DNA from: Bacteroidales bacterium
Lineage (GTDB): Bacteria > Bacteroidota > Bacteroidia > Bacteroidales > UBA1715
Length of the DNA stretch: 64,000 nt
Assembly: GCA_024402335.1 (NCBI GenBank)
Contig: JAKSTZ010000002.1
Coordinates: forward strand, 62,001 to 126,000
Direction of reading: 5' to 3'
Below the pieces are notes generated by a model. It did not search any database. It saw only the letters and a list, made by a program, of their open reading frames with translations, and was not told the origin of the DNA. The number at the start of each line of letters is the position of its first letter. Position 1 is the stretch's first letter. Positions 27,972 to 37,081 of the stretch are shown here, in pieces. A program made the translations under genes and the position numbers.

Positions 27972-29249
27972 ATGTTACAAAGAAATATACAACCAGAATT
28001 CAAACCAATGCAAGCCCTAAATCTTGTGACACCACAATGTTACAAGGCAGAATGTGGCACTCCTATACACATCTTACCTGTTCAAGATCAAGAAGTTGTA
28101 AAAATTGATTTCATTTTTAACGCTGGTGAATATTTTTCAGAGCACCCTATTGTTGCGCTTTCTACATTAAAAATGTTGCAAGAAGGATCTTCCAGCAGAA
28201 CATCTGAAGAAATAGCCGAAAAATTAGATTTTCTTGGAGCATACTTATTTTGTAGCATGACAAAAGACTATTCAACAATTTCGCTTTGTTGTTTAGAAAA
28301 ACATGCAAAGGAAGCGTTTGAAATCGTAAGTGATTTCATTTTGCACCCTACTTTTCCTGAAGACAAACTGGCAATCCATAAATCCAATCGATTTGAACAA
28401 TTCAAAATTGATAGTGAACGTGTTGAAATAAGATCACAACGATTGTTGGCAAATACCCTATTCGGTTCGCAACATCCGTATGGAAAAATAATGGAATCGA
28501 CAGATTTTGAATATCTTACAAGAGAAAATCTTATTTCTTTTCATAAAGAAAACTTTACTGCAGAGAAAACAAAAATATTCGTATGCGCAAACCTACAATC
28601 TGCTAAAGCAAAAGATTTATTGGAAACGATAAAACATATACAACTACCAAAATCTGGAAAAGTTCAAATTCCTCAATATAAAATAATTACAAGTAATTCT
28701 CATTCATTGCGTGTTCCTAAGGAAAAGGCTGTACAAACAGCATTAAAAATTGGGAAAGTAATGGTTAATCGTAACCATCCGGATTTCATCAAATTGCAGG
28801 TAGTAAATACAATTTTAGGCGGTTATTTTGGTTCCCGCCTAATGACAACTGTACGAGAGGAAAAAGGTTACACGTATGGAATCGGTTCCGCCATAATTTC
28901 ACTAAAAGAATCCGGATATTTCATCATATCCTCACAAGTAGGCAAAGAAGTACATGAAAAAGCGTTGGAGGCAATTTTTCAGGAATTAAAACGTTTACGT
29001 ACAGAATTAGTTTCCGAAGAAGAATTGAATATTGTAAAAACATATATGCTTTCAAGTCTTGCCCGCAGTTTCGATGGAGCTATGGCTACCAGCGAGATGT
29101 TGCTTGATACAGTTTTGTATAATCTTGATTTTAAAGATTATTACAATCAAATGTGGAACACCACAAACAACATTCAACCAAAAGAAATACAAAAACTTGC
29201 AAATACTTATTTAAACGAAGACTCTATGTATGAAGTTGCAGTTGGTTAA
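27972..29249 (+). CDS. M16 family peptidase-like protein, non-catalytic partner
   Basis: 425 aa from ATG 27972 (MLQRNIQPEF). It has the M16 fold (NAGEYFSEHPIVALSTLKML, GYFGSRLMTTVREEKGYTYG, the classical C-terminal R-E-x-K-G-x-x-Y signature). The HxxEH zinc site is missing: the position reads LSTLKMLQEG. It is therefore the inactive subunit of a heterodimeric M16 peptidase whose active partner lies 4 bp upstream. Its 3' end overlaps the T9SS protein gene by 20 bp. Confidence 0.93.
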   Translation: MLQRNIQPEFKPMQALNLVTPQCYKAECGTPIHILPVQDQEVVKIDFIFNAGEYFSEHPIVALSTLKMLQEGSSSRTSEEIAEKLDFLGAYLFCSMTKDYSTISLCCLEKHAKEAFEIVSDFILHPTFPEDKLAIHKSNRFEQFKIDSERVEIRSQRLLANTLFGSQHPYGKIMESTDFEYLTRENLISFHKENFTAEKTKIFVCANLQSAKAKDLLETIKHIQLPKSGKVQIPQYKIITSNSHSLRVPKEKAVQTALKIGKVMVNRNHPDFIKLQVVNTILGGYFGSRLMTTVREEKGYTYGIGSAIISLKESGYFIISSQVGKEVHEKALEAIFQELKRLRTELVSEEELNIVKTYMLSSLARSFDGAMATSEMLLDTVLYNLDFKDYYNQMWNTTNNIQPKEIQKLANTYLNEDSMYEVAVG

Positions 29250-30744
29250 CTATATTAACATAGTGACAACATGTCTTTGTCTGTTGTTTTCAATCTCATC
29301 ATTTGCTGATGAAATTGATCCGACAGATGTTTCATACGTGTCTGTTAATCCATACAACAACGAGGTCTCTGTTGCTTGGTATAAAAGTGAATCAGAGAAC
29401 ATAAAATATGTGCGTATTCTGTATATCTATGACGAAACTACGCTCATAAAAGGTAAAGGAATCGTTGATATTCAAGGAAATACAGACAACAAGTTTACAT
29501 TTAAAACCGATTCCATAGCCTTGTTCCCATACGAAGCTTTTGAAAGACCTATTTCGCTTGCAGTTGACGCCTATTCAGAAAACGGGAACAATAGTACATC
29601 ATTACGGGAATACCACACGACAATGGTATCGACAGCAAGAACAACCACTTGTCCAGCTCAAATAAAAATCACCTGGACGCCATATTACGGATATGGAATT
29701 AGTGTCGATAAATATGAAATAGTAGAAGCAATAGACAAAGAGGAAGTTGTTGTAAAACAATGTCTTGCATCAGAAACCAGTTGTTTTATTCTTCCAAATG
29801 AAAAAAGCGAACGGTCGTTCTTTGTTCGCGCGGTGTTCACCGATTGTAGAGGAAAGAAACAAACGGCAACATCATCAATGTGTTCGGTGAGCGACCCCTT
29901 GCCTCTATCTCCAAAATTCCTTATCAGCAAGAATATCACCATAGAAAATGACGATATAACAACAATTTTTCAAATAGATACAGCATCGGATTATCGAAAG
30001 TATATACTCTTTAAATCAGAAAAAGACAGTTTGCATTTCGTTGGCATCGACACAATCATTTCATTGCCAGTCAATTGTAATACATATACTTACATAGACG
30101 AACATGCCTATAAACCAGATACTTCAATTTATTATAAACTGCAAGGATATGACAATTGTGGTACAGCAATTATAGAATCAAACGTACTCACTCCTATTGA
30201 ACTTACAATTCGTGAAGTAACGGATTTCCAAAATATATTGGAATGGTCAAAAAACACACCAACAAACAACACATATACATACACAATTTGGTGTTCCGAA
30301 AACGAAGAAAGTGAACAAGCCATAGCAACAAATCCTTCAAAACAATTTGTGTATATAGACGAAATCACAAAACCAGAACATAGTTTTTCACGTTGTTATC
30401 GTATTGAAGCAAACGGGAATGGATATTCTTCATTCTCTAATAGTGTTTGTTTAAATAAGAATTATAAATTATTGATACCTAATGCCATCAATCCTTTCTC
30501 TTCTATAGAAGAAAATACGATATTTAAACCCAAATATGCTTTCTTATCAGGAGAATATTCATTACAAATATTCGACAGAAACGGAACGTGTATTTTCCAA
30601 AGCAACGACATAGATCTTGGATGGGACGGAACGGTACGAAACAAACCGGCGACAGCTGGTGTATACCGCTATCAAATACGAATTGTTTTACCAAACGGAG
30701 AACAAATTGAACGACGCGGCATTGTTCATTTATTATACAACTAG
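29230..30744 (+). CDS. Secreted protein with type IX secretion (gliding-motility type B) C-terminal sorting domain
   Basis: 504 aa. Signal peptide with cleavage after SSFA (about residue 27). Residues about 30-420 look like fibronectin-type-III-like beta sandwiches (NEVSVAWYKSES, AQIKITWTPYYG, QNILEWSKN). The last ~80 residues match the CHU_C/T9SS type B sorting domain: LIPNAINPFS, YSLQIFDRNGTCIFQS, LGWDGTVRNKPATAGVYRYQI. It should be exported by T9SS and attached to or released from the cell surface. The start overlaps the M16 gene by 20 bp. Ligand unknown. Confidence 0.88.
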   Translation: MKLQLVNYINIVTTCLCLLFSISSFADEIDPTDVSYVSVNPYNNEVSVAWYKSESENIKYVRILYIYDETTLIKGKGIVDIQGNTDNKFTFKTDSIALFPYEAFERPISLAVDAYSENGNNSTSLREYHTTMVSTARTTTCPAQIKITWTPYYGYGISVDKYEIVEAIDKEEVVVKQCLASETSCFILPNEKSERSFFVRAVFTDCRGKKQTATSSMCSVSDPLPLSPKFLISKNITIENDDITTIFQIDTASDYRKYILFKSEKDSLHFVGIDTIISLPVNCNTYTYIDEHAYKPDTSIYYKLQGYDNCGTAIIESNVLTPIELTIREVTDFQNILEWSKNTPTNNTYTYTIWCSENEESEQAIATNPSKQFVYIDEITKPEHSFSRCYRIEANGNGYSSFSNSVCLNKNYKLLIPNAINPFSSIEENTIFKPKYAFLSGEYSLQIFDRNGTCIFQSNDIDLGWDGTVRNKPATAGVYRYQIRIVLPNGEQIERRGIVHLLYN

Positions 30745-30803
30745 AAAAGCCCTAAATTCATATTTATTTTAAGTGTAAAACGTAGTCTTTACAAAAAAAT
30801 CAG

Positions 30804-30811
30804 TATCTTTG
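30804..30811 (+). promoter_or_regulatory. -7 element of the rel promoter
   Basis: TATCTTTG, a perfect TAnnTTTG, 22 bp before the rel ATG. The -33 region is less clear. Confidence 0.5.
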
Positions 30812-30833
30812 AAACTGTAAAAAAAATCTGGTA

Positions 30834-33029
30834 ATGGCAGAATTTTCACAGGAAGAAAAAGATAATATACAAAAGCAATTTGAGGATTTATTACAAAAAT
30901 CTCCTAAATGCCATAAATCCGAAGAAACAATTGCATTAGTTCGCAAAGCTTTTGACGTCGCAAACGAGGCTCATTACGGAACACGCCGTAGATCGGGCGA
31001 ACCTTACATCTTACATCCTATTGCTGTTGCAAAAATTGTATCTGAAGAAATCGGATTAGGCTCAAAATCTGTAATTGCCGCACTTTTACACGATGTCGTT
31101 GAAGATACCGACATAACCTTGGAAGACATTAGCAATATGTTCAATCCTAAAATTGCGCAAATTGTTGACGGTCTGACAAAAATTCGAGGTTTGTTAAAAA
31201 ACAAGGAAGGACAAGCCGAAAACTTCAAGAAAATTGTATTCACCCTATCCGAAGACGTTCGTGTAATCATAATCAAGCTTGCAGACCGATTACACAATAT
31301 GCGAACATTGGATTCTATGGCTCCAGAAAAACAACTTCGCATAGCTGAGGAAACGAATACTTTGTTTGTCCCTCTTGCACATAGATTGGGTTTCTACAAA
31401 ATAAAAATGGAGCTCGAGGATTTATGTCTAAAGTATTTAAATCCAACAGTATATTTCGACATTCTTCACCAATTGAAAGGAAGCGAAAAAAAGCGAATCC
31501 ACTACTTGAATCGCTTTTGCGTTCCTATTATGATGACATTGGAAAAGAACAACATAAACTACACCATATCAAGTCGTTCGAAATCTATAGCTTCAATATG
31601 GGCTAAAATGCAAAAGAAAGGCATTACGTTCGACAATGTGTATGATGTATTTGCTGTCCGCATCATCTTGCAAGATGTTCCTTTAGAAGAAGAAAAAGCA
31701 ATGTGCTGGCGTGTGTATTCGTATATCACAGACAAATACACTCCAAATCCGGAACGACTTCGAGATTGGATATCCACACCAAAAGACAATGGATACGAAT
31801 CCTTGCAAACAACCGTAATGGGTCCAGACGGAACATGGGTTGAAGTTCAAATCCGTACACAGCGTATGGACGACATCGCAGAACAAGGTTATGCGGCACA
31901 TTGGCGCTACAAAAATGTAGAGGGTTTTGAGCAAAGTCAATTGGAAGTATGGATGAAGCGTGTACGCTCATCTTTGGTAAACCCAGATGAAGACGCACTA
32001 AAATTCCTTGACGATTTTAAATTAAATCTGTATGCAACCGATTTGTTTGCATTCACGCCGAAAGGCGAACTTCACCGCTTCCCTATTGGTGCAACAGCTT
32101 TGGATTTCGCATACGAAATACATTCAGAAGTAGGAAATCACGCCATCGGTGCACGTATTAACAAAGGCAAGGTTGTAGGTGTAGATTACAAGCTGCAAAG
32201 TGGCGATCAGGTAGAAATCCTAACCTCTGACTCGCAAACGCCACAAAAAGAATGGCTAAAAATCATTACGACTTCTAAAGCAAACAACGCTTTACAACAA
32301 ATATTCAAATACGAGAAAAGAAAGAACTTCATACGTGGTCAACAAATACTTCCAAAACTATTGGAAGAAAGAGAATTACCAGCTACGCCAACAATAATCA
32401 ACAAATTGGTACAAGGATACGGCGTAGCCGACAAGAACGAGCTATTCGAAAAACTTGGTGGCGATGAATTAAATACCGACAAGATAGTTGAATATGCGAC
32501 GCAAAAACGTCAAAGCAAAAAAATCACTTTTTGGGGACTATCGTTCTCTAAAAATGAAGACAATACTGATGACGAACAAGTAGAAAACGGTGTAAAAGTA
32601 TTACGTCATTCTACAAATTATACTATCGCAGACTGCTGCCATCCTATTCCAGGAGATGAAGTTGTTGGTTTTGACGGAAAGAATGGATGGGAAATTCACA
32701 AAAAGAATTGTCCGACCGCAATAGAACGACAACAAGCAGAACATGCCTACAAGATTAAATGGATAAGCCGTCAAGAACAAGTATTCTTGGTTTCTATTCA
32801 ATTAAAAGGAAAAGACAGAATCGGTATGCTTAACGACATTTCAAATGTCATTTCTAATCAATTAAACGTAAACATTCGAACCGTTCATATCGAAACAATG
32901 GAACAAGATTTCATTGCACACTTTGACCTATATATTCACGACAGTCAGCAGTTAAATACCCTAATGATGAACCTTCAAAAGGTAAGAGGAATGAATAAGG
33001 TTGAAAGAATTGAACAACAAGGAAAATAG
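30834..33029 (+). CDS. rel: Bifunctional (p)ppGpp synthetase/hydrolase, RelA/SpoT family
   Basis: 731 aa, the full-length RSH architecture. The HD hydrolase has His-Asp in LLHDVVEDT (86-87) and ADRLHNMRTL near 150. The synthetase domain (about 240-370) contains SKSIASIWAKM, YDVFAVRII and VEVQIRT. A TGS domain (about 400-460, FTPKGELHRFPIGATALDFAYEIH), a zinc-finger/helical region (NYTIADCCHPIPGDEVVGF) and a C-terminal ACT domain follow. It makes and degrades the stringent-response alarmone. Odd point: the synthetase motif GYxSLHTTV reads YESLQTTV, Gln325 for His. Own promoter; purA follows after 130 bp. Confidence 0.97.
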   Translation: MAEFSQEEKDNIQKQFEDLLQKSPKCHKSEETIALVRKAFDVANEAHYGTRRRSGEPYILHPIAVAKIVSEEIGLGSKSVIAALLHDVVEDTDITLEDISNMFNPKIAQIVDGLTKIRGLLKNKEGQAENFKKIVFTLSEDVRVIIIKLADRLHNMRTLDSMAPEKQLRIAEETNTLFVPLAHRLGFYKIKMELEDLCLKYLNPTVYFDILHQLKGSEKKRIHYLNRFCVPIMMTLEKNNINYTISSRSKSIASIWAKMQKKGITFDNVYDVFAVRIILQDVPLEEEKAMCWRVYSYITDKYTPNPERLRDWISTPKDNGYESLQTTVMGPDGTWVEVQIRTQRMDDIAEQGYAAHWRYKNVEGFEQSQLEVWMKRVRSSLVNPDEDALKFLDDFKLNLYATDLFAFTPKGELHRFPIGATALDFAYEIHSEVGNHAIGARINKGKVVGVDYKLQSGDQVEILTSDSQTPQKEWLKIITTSKANNALQQIFKYEKRKNFIRGQQILPKLLEERELPATPTIINKLVQGYGVADKNELFEKLGGDELNTDKIVEYATQKRQSKKITFWGLSFSKNEDNTDDEQVENGVKVLRHSTNYTIADCCHPIPGDEVVGFDGKNGWEIHKKNCPTAIERQQAEHAYKIKWISRQEQVFLVSIQLKGKDRIGMLNDISNVISNQLNVNIRTVHIETMEQDFIAHFDLYIHDSQQLNTLMMNLQKVRGMNKVERIEQQGK

Positions 33030-33159
33030 AATTAACTGTATTTCAAACATATACAAGTAAAGAAAATATTTATCAACAATTAACAAATCCTAAGTAAACG
33101 AGATTATTTTTTCTCTATATTTACAAGGTTTTTGAGTTTTATACTAACAAATTGAAACA

Positions 33160-34425
33160 ATGAATGCAAAACAAAAAGCAGATGTTCTTTTAGGACTACA
33201 ATGGGGAGACGAAGGAAAAGGTAAAATTGTGGATGTATTAACCCCAAAATACAACATTATCTCTCGTTTTCAAGGTGGACCAAACGCAGGACACACATTG
33301 GTTTTTAATAATGTAAAACACGTGTTGCACACTATACCTTCAGGTGTTTTCCGTCCAAATGCGATAAACATTATCGGTAATGGTGTTGTTATTGATCCAT
33401 ATATCTTTAAGGAAGAAGTTGACAAACTTACAGCACAAGGTGTTGATGTTGCAAAGACATTGATTTTGTCGACTCGCGCACATATCATTCTTCCATCTCA
33501 CAAAGCATTGGACGAGGCATACGAAAATGCAAAGGGAGCAAATAAGATTGGTTCAACAAAGAAAGGTATCGGTCCTACATATACAGACAAAATTGCCCGC
33601 ACAGGTTTACGTGTAGGCGACTTGTTGAACAAGTTTGAAGAAAAATACAAACAATGTAAGGAAACTCACCTTAACATTTTAAAGAACTATACATATACAT
33701 TTGACATAGATGCATATGAAAAAGAATGGTTCGAAGGAATTAAATTAATTCAATCACTTAAGATTGTTGATACAGAATTTTATATTAACGAAGCATTAGA
33801 TAATGGACAATCAATGTTATGCGAAGGTGCTCAAGGTACATTGCTAGACATTGAATTTGGTTCATATCCATTCGTAACTTCTTCAAATACAATTACAGCA
33901 GGTGCTTGTACAGGTCTTGGTTTGGCCCCAAGCAGAATCGGCGAAGTATTCGGTATTTTCAAAGCATACTGTACTCGTGTTGGTAGCGGTCCATTCCCTA
34001 CTGAATTATTTGATGAAACTGGTGAAAAACTTCGTCAAAATGGTGGTGAATTTGGTGCAACAACTGGTCGTGCTCGTCGTTGTGGTTGGTTGGATTTAGT
34101 AGCATTAAAATATGCTATCATGTTGAATGGTGTTACTCAGCTATTTATGATGAAAAGTGATGTGATGAATGATTTCGACACAATCAAAATCTGTACATCA
34201 TATAAATATAAAGGTCAGGAAATTAACTATTTACCTAATGACCTTGAAAACGCTGAACCTATCTATACAGACTTTGAAGGCTGGAAACAAGAATTAAATA
34301 CAAACAACTACGATGAATTGCCAAAACAATTAAAGACATACATCGAGTTCATTGAAAAAGAAACAGGCGTACCTGTAAAAATCATTTCTGTAGGTCCAGA
34401 TAGAGATAAAACTATATTTAGATAA
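33160..34425 (+). CDS. purA: Adenylosuccinate synthase
   Basis: 421 aa. It joins IMP and aspartate using GTP, the first committed step to AMP. The N-terminal QWGDEGKGKIVD (IMP/GTP site with the catalytic Asp), FQGGPNAGHT (catalytic His), ISTKKGIGPTY-like GSTKKGIGPTYTDK, GAQGTLLDIEFG, and TTTGRARRCGW near the C-terminus are all intact. An imperfect -7-like TATATTTA lies about 40 bp upstream. It precedes rseC-rnf by 6 bp, so it may be read through into the rnf operon. Confidence 0.98.
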   Translation: MNAKQKADVLLGLQWGDEGKGKIVDVLTPKYNIISRFQGGPNAGHTLVFNNVKHVLHTIPSGVFRPNAINIIGNGVVIDPYIFKEEVDKLTAQGVDVAKTLILSTRAHIILPSHKALDEAYENAKGANKIGSTKKGIGPTYTDKIARTGLRVGDLLNKFEEKYKQCKETHLNILKNYTYTFDIDAYEKEWFEGIKLIQSLKIVDTEFYINEALDNGQSMLCEGAQGTLLDIEFGSYPFVTSSNTITAGACTGLGLAPSRIGEVFGIFKAYCTRVGSGPFPTELFDETGEKLRQNGGEFGATTGRARRCGWLDLVALKYAIMLNGVTQLFMMKSDVMNDFDTIKICTSYKYKGQEINYLPNDLENAEPIYTDFEGWKQELNTNNYDELPKQLKTYIEFIEKETGVPVKIISVGPDRDKTIFR

Positions 34426-34431
34426 TAAACA

Positions 34432-34851
34432 ATGAGTTGTACAATCTCCCATAGCGGTGTTGTTCGTTCCGTTTCGGACGAAATGATTGTTGTGTCCATC
34501 GCAGCAAAATCGTCGTGTGGAGATTGTCATGCAAAAACGATTTGTGGTTTCTCCGAAATATCCGAAAAATTGGTTCACATAAAACCTGATTGTGATAAAC
34601 AATTTAAACCAGGAGATGAAATTCAGGTCGTTATGGACTCTTCAATTGGAACAAAAGCGGTATTGTGGGCATACATGATACCGCTTTTTATTTTAATGGC
34701 AACAGTCTTAATATGTATGCAATTTATGAATGAACTCGCATCATTTTGTATTGCTTGTACATTATTAGGATGCCATTTCTTTTTATTACATAAGAATAAA
34801 CAACGGTTCGAACGAAATTTTTCGTTCAAAATAAAAAAAAAAAACGTATGA
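34432..34851 (+). CDS. rseC: RseC/SoxR-reducing-system family membrane protein
   Basis: 139 aa. The N-terminal cysteine cluster SSCGDCHAKTICGF (about 24-37) is followed by a small beta domain (GDEIQVVMDSS) and two adjacent transmembrane helices (about 80-125), the RseC arrangement. In other bacteria RseC works with the Rnf-like Rsx complex to keep SoxR reduced. In Bacteroidota it is routinely the first gene of the rnf operon. The stop overlaps the rnfB start (ATGA). A 12-A run (34833-34844) encodes the C-terminal lysines. Confidence 0.93.
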   Translation: MSCTISHSGVVRSVSDEMIVVSIAAKSSCGDCHAKTICGFSEISEKLVHIKPDCDKQFKPGDEIQVVMDSSIGTKAVLWAYMIPLFILMATVLICMQFMNELASFCIACTLLGCHFFLLHKNKQRFERNFSFKIKKKNV

Positions 34852-35690
34852 CAACTATTATTAACACGATTCTGCTGCTTTGCGCAATAGGATTACTTGC
34901 TAGTATAGCGTTGTATTTCGTCGCGAAGAAATTCAAGACCGACGAAAACCCGTTATATGGTGAAGTTGAATCATTATTGCCTGGTGCAAACTGTGGAGGA
35001 TGCGGATTTCCAGGCTGTCGAAAATTGGCAGAAAAAATGGTGGACTCCCCTTCTCTTGATGGCTTGTACTGCTCTGTCGGCGGAGAACAAACAATGGAGC
35101 AAATTGCAACATTTTTAGGCAAGGTTGCTTCACAAACAGAAAAAAAAGTAGCTGTAGTAAAATGTAAAGGGACATGTGAACAACGTCCTAAAACAGTTAG
35201 CTACGAAGGTATTTCATCATGCTCATTTGCAGCAAGTTTTCATGCAGGTGACACGGCATGTTCGTTTGGTTGCTTAGGACTTGGCGACTGTGAGAAAGCA
35301 TGTTCTTTTGGAGGAATAAAAATCAACCCTGTAACAAAACTACCGGAAGTTGATTCTAATCTATGTACAGCTTGTGGACAATGTGCAACTGCATGTCCAC
35401 GACACATAATTGAACTTCGTAAGACCAACAAAAAAGATATGAAAATCTATGTTGGTTGCTCAAATAAAGACAAAGGAGCCATAGCCCGTAAGGCTTGCGC
35501 TGCTGCATGTATCGGTTGTGGAAAATGTATGAAAACATGTCCAAACAATGCTATTGTCGTTGTCGACTCATTGGCATACATTGATGCAAATGCATGTAAA
35601 CTTTGTAGAAAATGTGTTGAAGCTTGCCCTACAGGAGCAATTGTAGAAACAAATTTTCCTGTAAGAAAAAAAGTGGAAGAAAATAACTAA
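34848..35690 (+). CDS. rnfB: Rnf complex subunit B (iron-sulfur protein)
   Basis: 280 aa. One N-terminal transmembrane helix is followed by the 4Fe-4S domain ANCGGCGFPGC (about 43-53). Several ferredoxin-type clusters follow: CLGLGDCEKAC, CTACGQCATACP, CIGCGKCMKTCP and CKLCRKCVEACP. RnfB accepts electrons from reduced ferredoxin and passes them into the membrane complex. Translationally coupled to rseC. All cluster cysteines I can check are present. Confidence 0.97.
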   Translation: MTTIINTILLLCAIGLLASIALYFVAKKFKTDENPLYGEVESLLPGANCGGCGFPGCRKLAEKMVDSPSLDGLYCSVGGEQTMEQIATFLGKVASQTEKKVAVVKCKGTCEQRPKTVSYEGISSCSFAASFHAGDTACSFGCLGLGDCEKACSFGGIKINPVTKLPEVDSNLCTACGQCATACPRHIIELRKTNKKDMKIYVGCSNKDKGAIARKACAAACIGCGKCMKTCPNNAIVVVDSLAYIDANACKLCRKCVEACPTGAIVETNFPVRKKVEENN

Positions 35691-35702
35691 ATCTGTACAC
35701 AC

Positions 35703-37055
35703 ATGAAAACCTTTACTATAGGTGGAGTACACCCAAAAGAAAACAAACTCTCTAAAGGAGTTGCTATAAGTATTGCTCCTATTCCAGAGCGAGTAATGAT
35801 ACCTCTATCCCAACATGTCGGAGCTCCAGCCAATCCTATTGTGGCTGTTGGAGACATTGTTAAAGTCGGAACAAAAATTGGCGAAAGTGCCGGATTTGTT
35901 TCCGCCAATGTACATTCTTCTGTTTCCGGAACGATTGAGAAAATAGACATGTATCCAGATTTATCTGGTAACAAAAAACAAATGATTGTCATAAAAACAG
36001 ATGGCAATGATGAATGGGAACCAACAATAGATAGATCGACAACTCTACAAAAAGATATAACGTCGTTCACTCCTGAAATTATAAAAGAAAAAATAGCTAT
36101 TGCCGGTATAGTTGGCATGGGTGGTGCCACATTCCCTATGAGTGTGAAACTTACGCCTCCTAAAGACGTAACCATTGACTATTTATTGATTAATGGCGTT
36201 GAATGTGAACCATATCTTACTGCCGACCATGCACTTATGCTTGAAAAAGCTGAAGAGATATGTGTGGGTATCGAATTAATTAAAAAAGCACTTGGCGTTT
36301 CAAAAGCTTTAGTAGGTATTGAAAATAATAAACCCGATGCTATTGCAAAAATGCAACAAGTTGCAACGGCATATCAAGGCATTGAAATTGTTCCTCTAAA
36401 AGTAAAATATCCACAAGGTAGCGAAAAACATCTAATACAAGCCCTTACAGGTCGCGAGGTACCATCACGCAAATTACCTGCATCAGTTGGAACTATTGTA
36501 TGTAACGTTGCTTCAACTTTTGCAGTATATGAAGCTGTAATTAAGAATAAACCACTTATAGATCGTATTGTTACTGTTACAGGAACAGGATTGACTACCA
36601 CTGCAAATGTATTGACTCGTATAGGAACAAGTTTCAGTGATTTGTTAAATGTTGTTGGCGGTCTTCCGGAAGGAACAGACAAGGTTATTTCTGGTGGTCC
36701 AATGATGGGACGTGCAGTTCGTTCATTGGAAATACCGATCATGAAAGGTTCTTCCGGTGTTTTGTGCATGACAGAAAAAGAAGCACATCGTAAACCAGAA
36801 ACGAATTGTATCCGATGTGGTCGATGCGTTGATGGCTGTCCTATGGGATTAGAACCATATTTATTGTATGCTCTTTCGAAAAAATCAATGTTTGCAGAAT
36901 TAAACGAACATAATGTAACCGATTGCTTTGAGTGCGGTTCATGCAGTTTCTCATGTCCTGCTCACAAACCTCTACTCGATTATATTCGTTTAGGTAAAGC
37001 AAAAGCAATACAGATTTTGCAAAACGAAGCAAAGAAAGAAGTAGATAAAAAATAA
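35703..37055 (+). CDS. rnfC: Rnf complex subunit C (NADH/FMN-binding)
   Basis: 450 aa peripheral subunit that reduces NAD+ with electrons from the complex. The N-terminal barrel-sandwich region (GAPANPIVAVGDIV) is followed by an NQO1-like FMN/NADH domain (GIVGMGGATFPMSVKL, INGVECEPYLTADHALM). A soluble ligand-binding segment and two 4Fe-4S motifs (CIRCGRCVDGCP, CFECGSCSFSCP) complete it. Second core subunit of the operon, 12 bp after rnfB. Confidence 0.97.
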   Translation: MKTFTIGGVHPKENKLSKGVAISIAPIPERVMIPLSQHVGAPANPIVAVGDIVKVGTKIGESAGFVSANVHSSVSGTIEKIDMYPDLSGNKKQMIVIKTDGNDEWEPTIDRSTTLQKDITSFTPEIIKEKIAIAGIVGMGGATFPMSVKLTPPKDVTIDYLLINGVECEPYLTADHALMLEKAEEICVGIELIKKALGVSKALVGIENNKPDAIAKMQQVATAYQGIEIVPLKVKYPQGSEKHLIQALTGREVPSRKLPASVGTIVCNVASTFAVYEAVIKNKPLIDRIVTVTGTGLTTTANVLTRIGTSFSDLLNVVGGLPEGTDKVISGGPMMGRAVRSLEIPIMKGSSGVLCMTEKEAHRKPETNCIRCGRCVDGCPMGLEPYLLYALSKKSMFAELNEHNVTDCFECGSCSFSCPAHKPLLDYIRLGKAKAIQILQNEAKKEVDKK

Positions 37056-37081
37056 TATTCTGAATTCAAAAAATAAAAACT

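Noticed and set aside
27972-29249. Second M16 gene as a decayed peptidase because HxxEH is missing
   Set aside because: Inactive partner subunits are standard in this family and the rest of the fold is well kept.
35687-36175. 162-codon open frame antisense to rnfC
   Set aside because: The sense frame is a clear RnfC with all motifs; the antisense product is unrecognisable.
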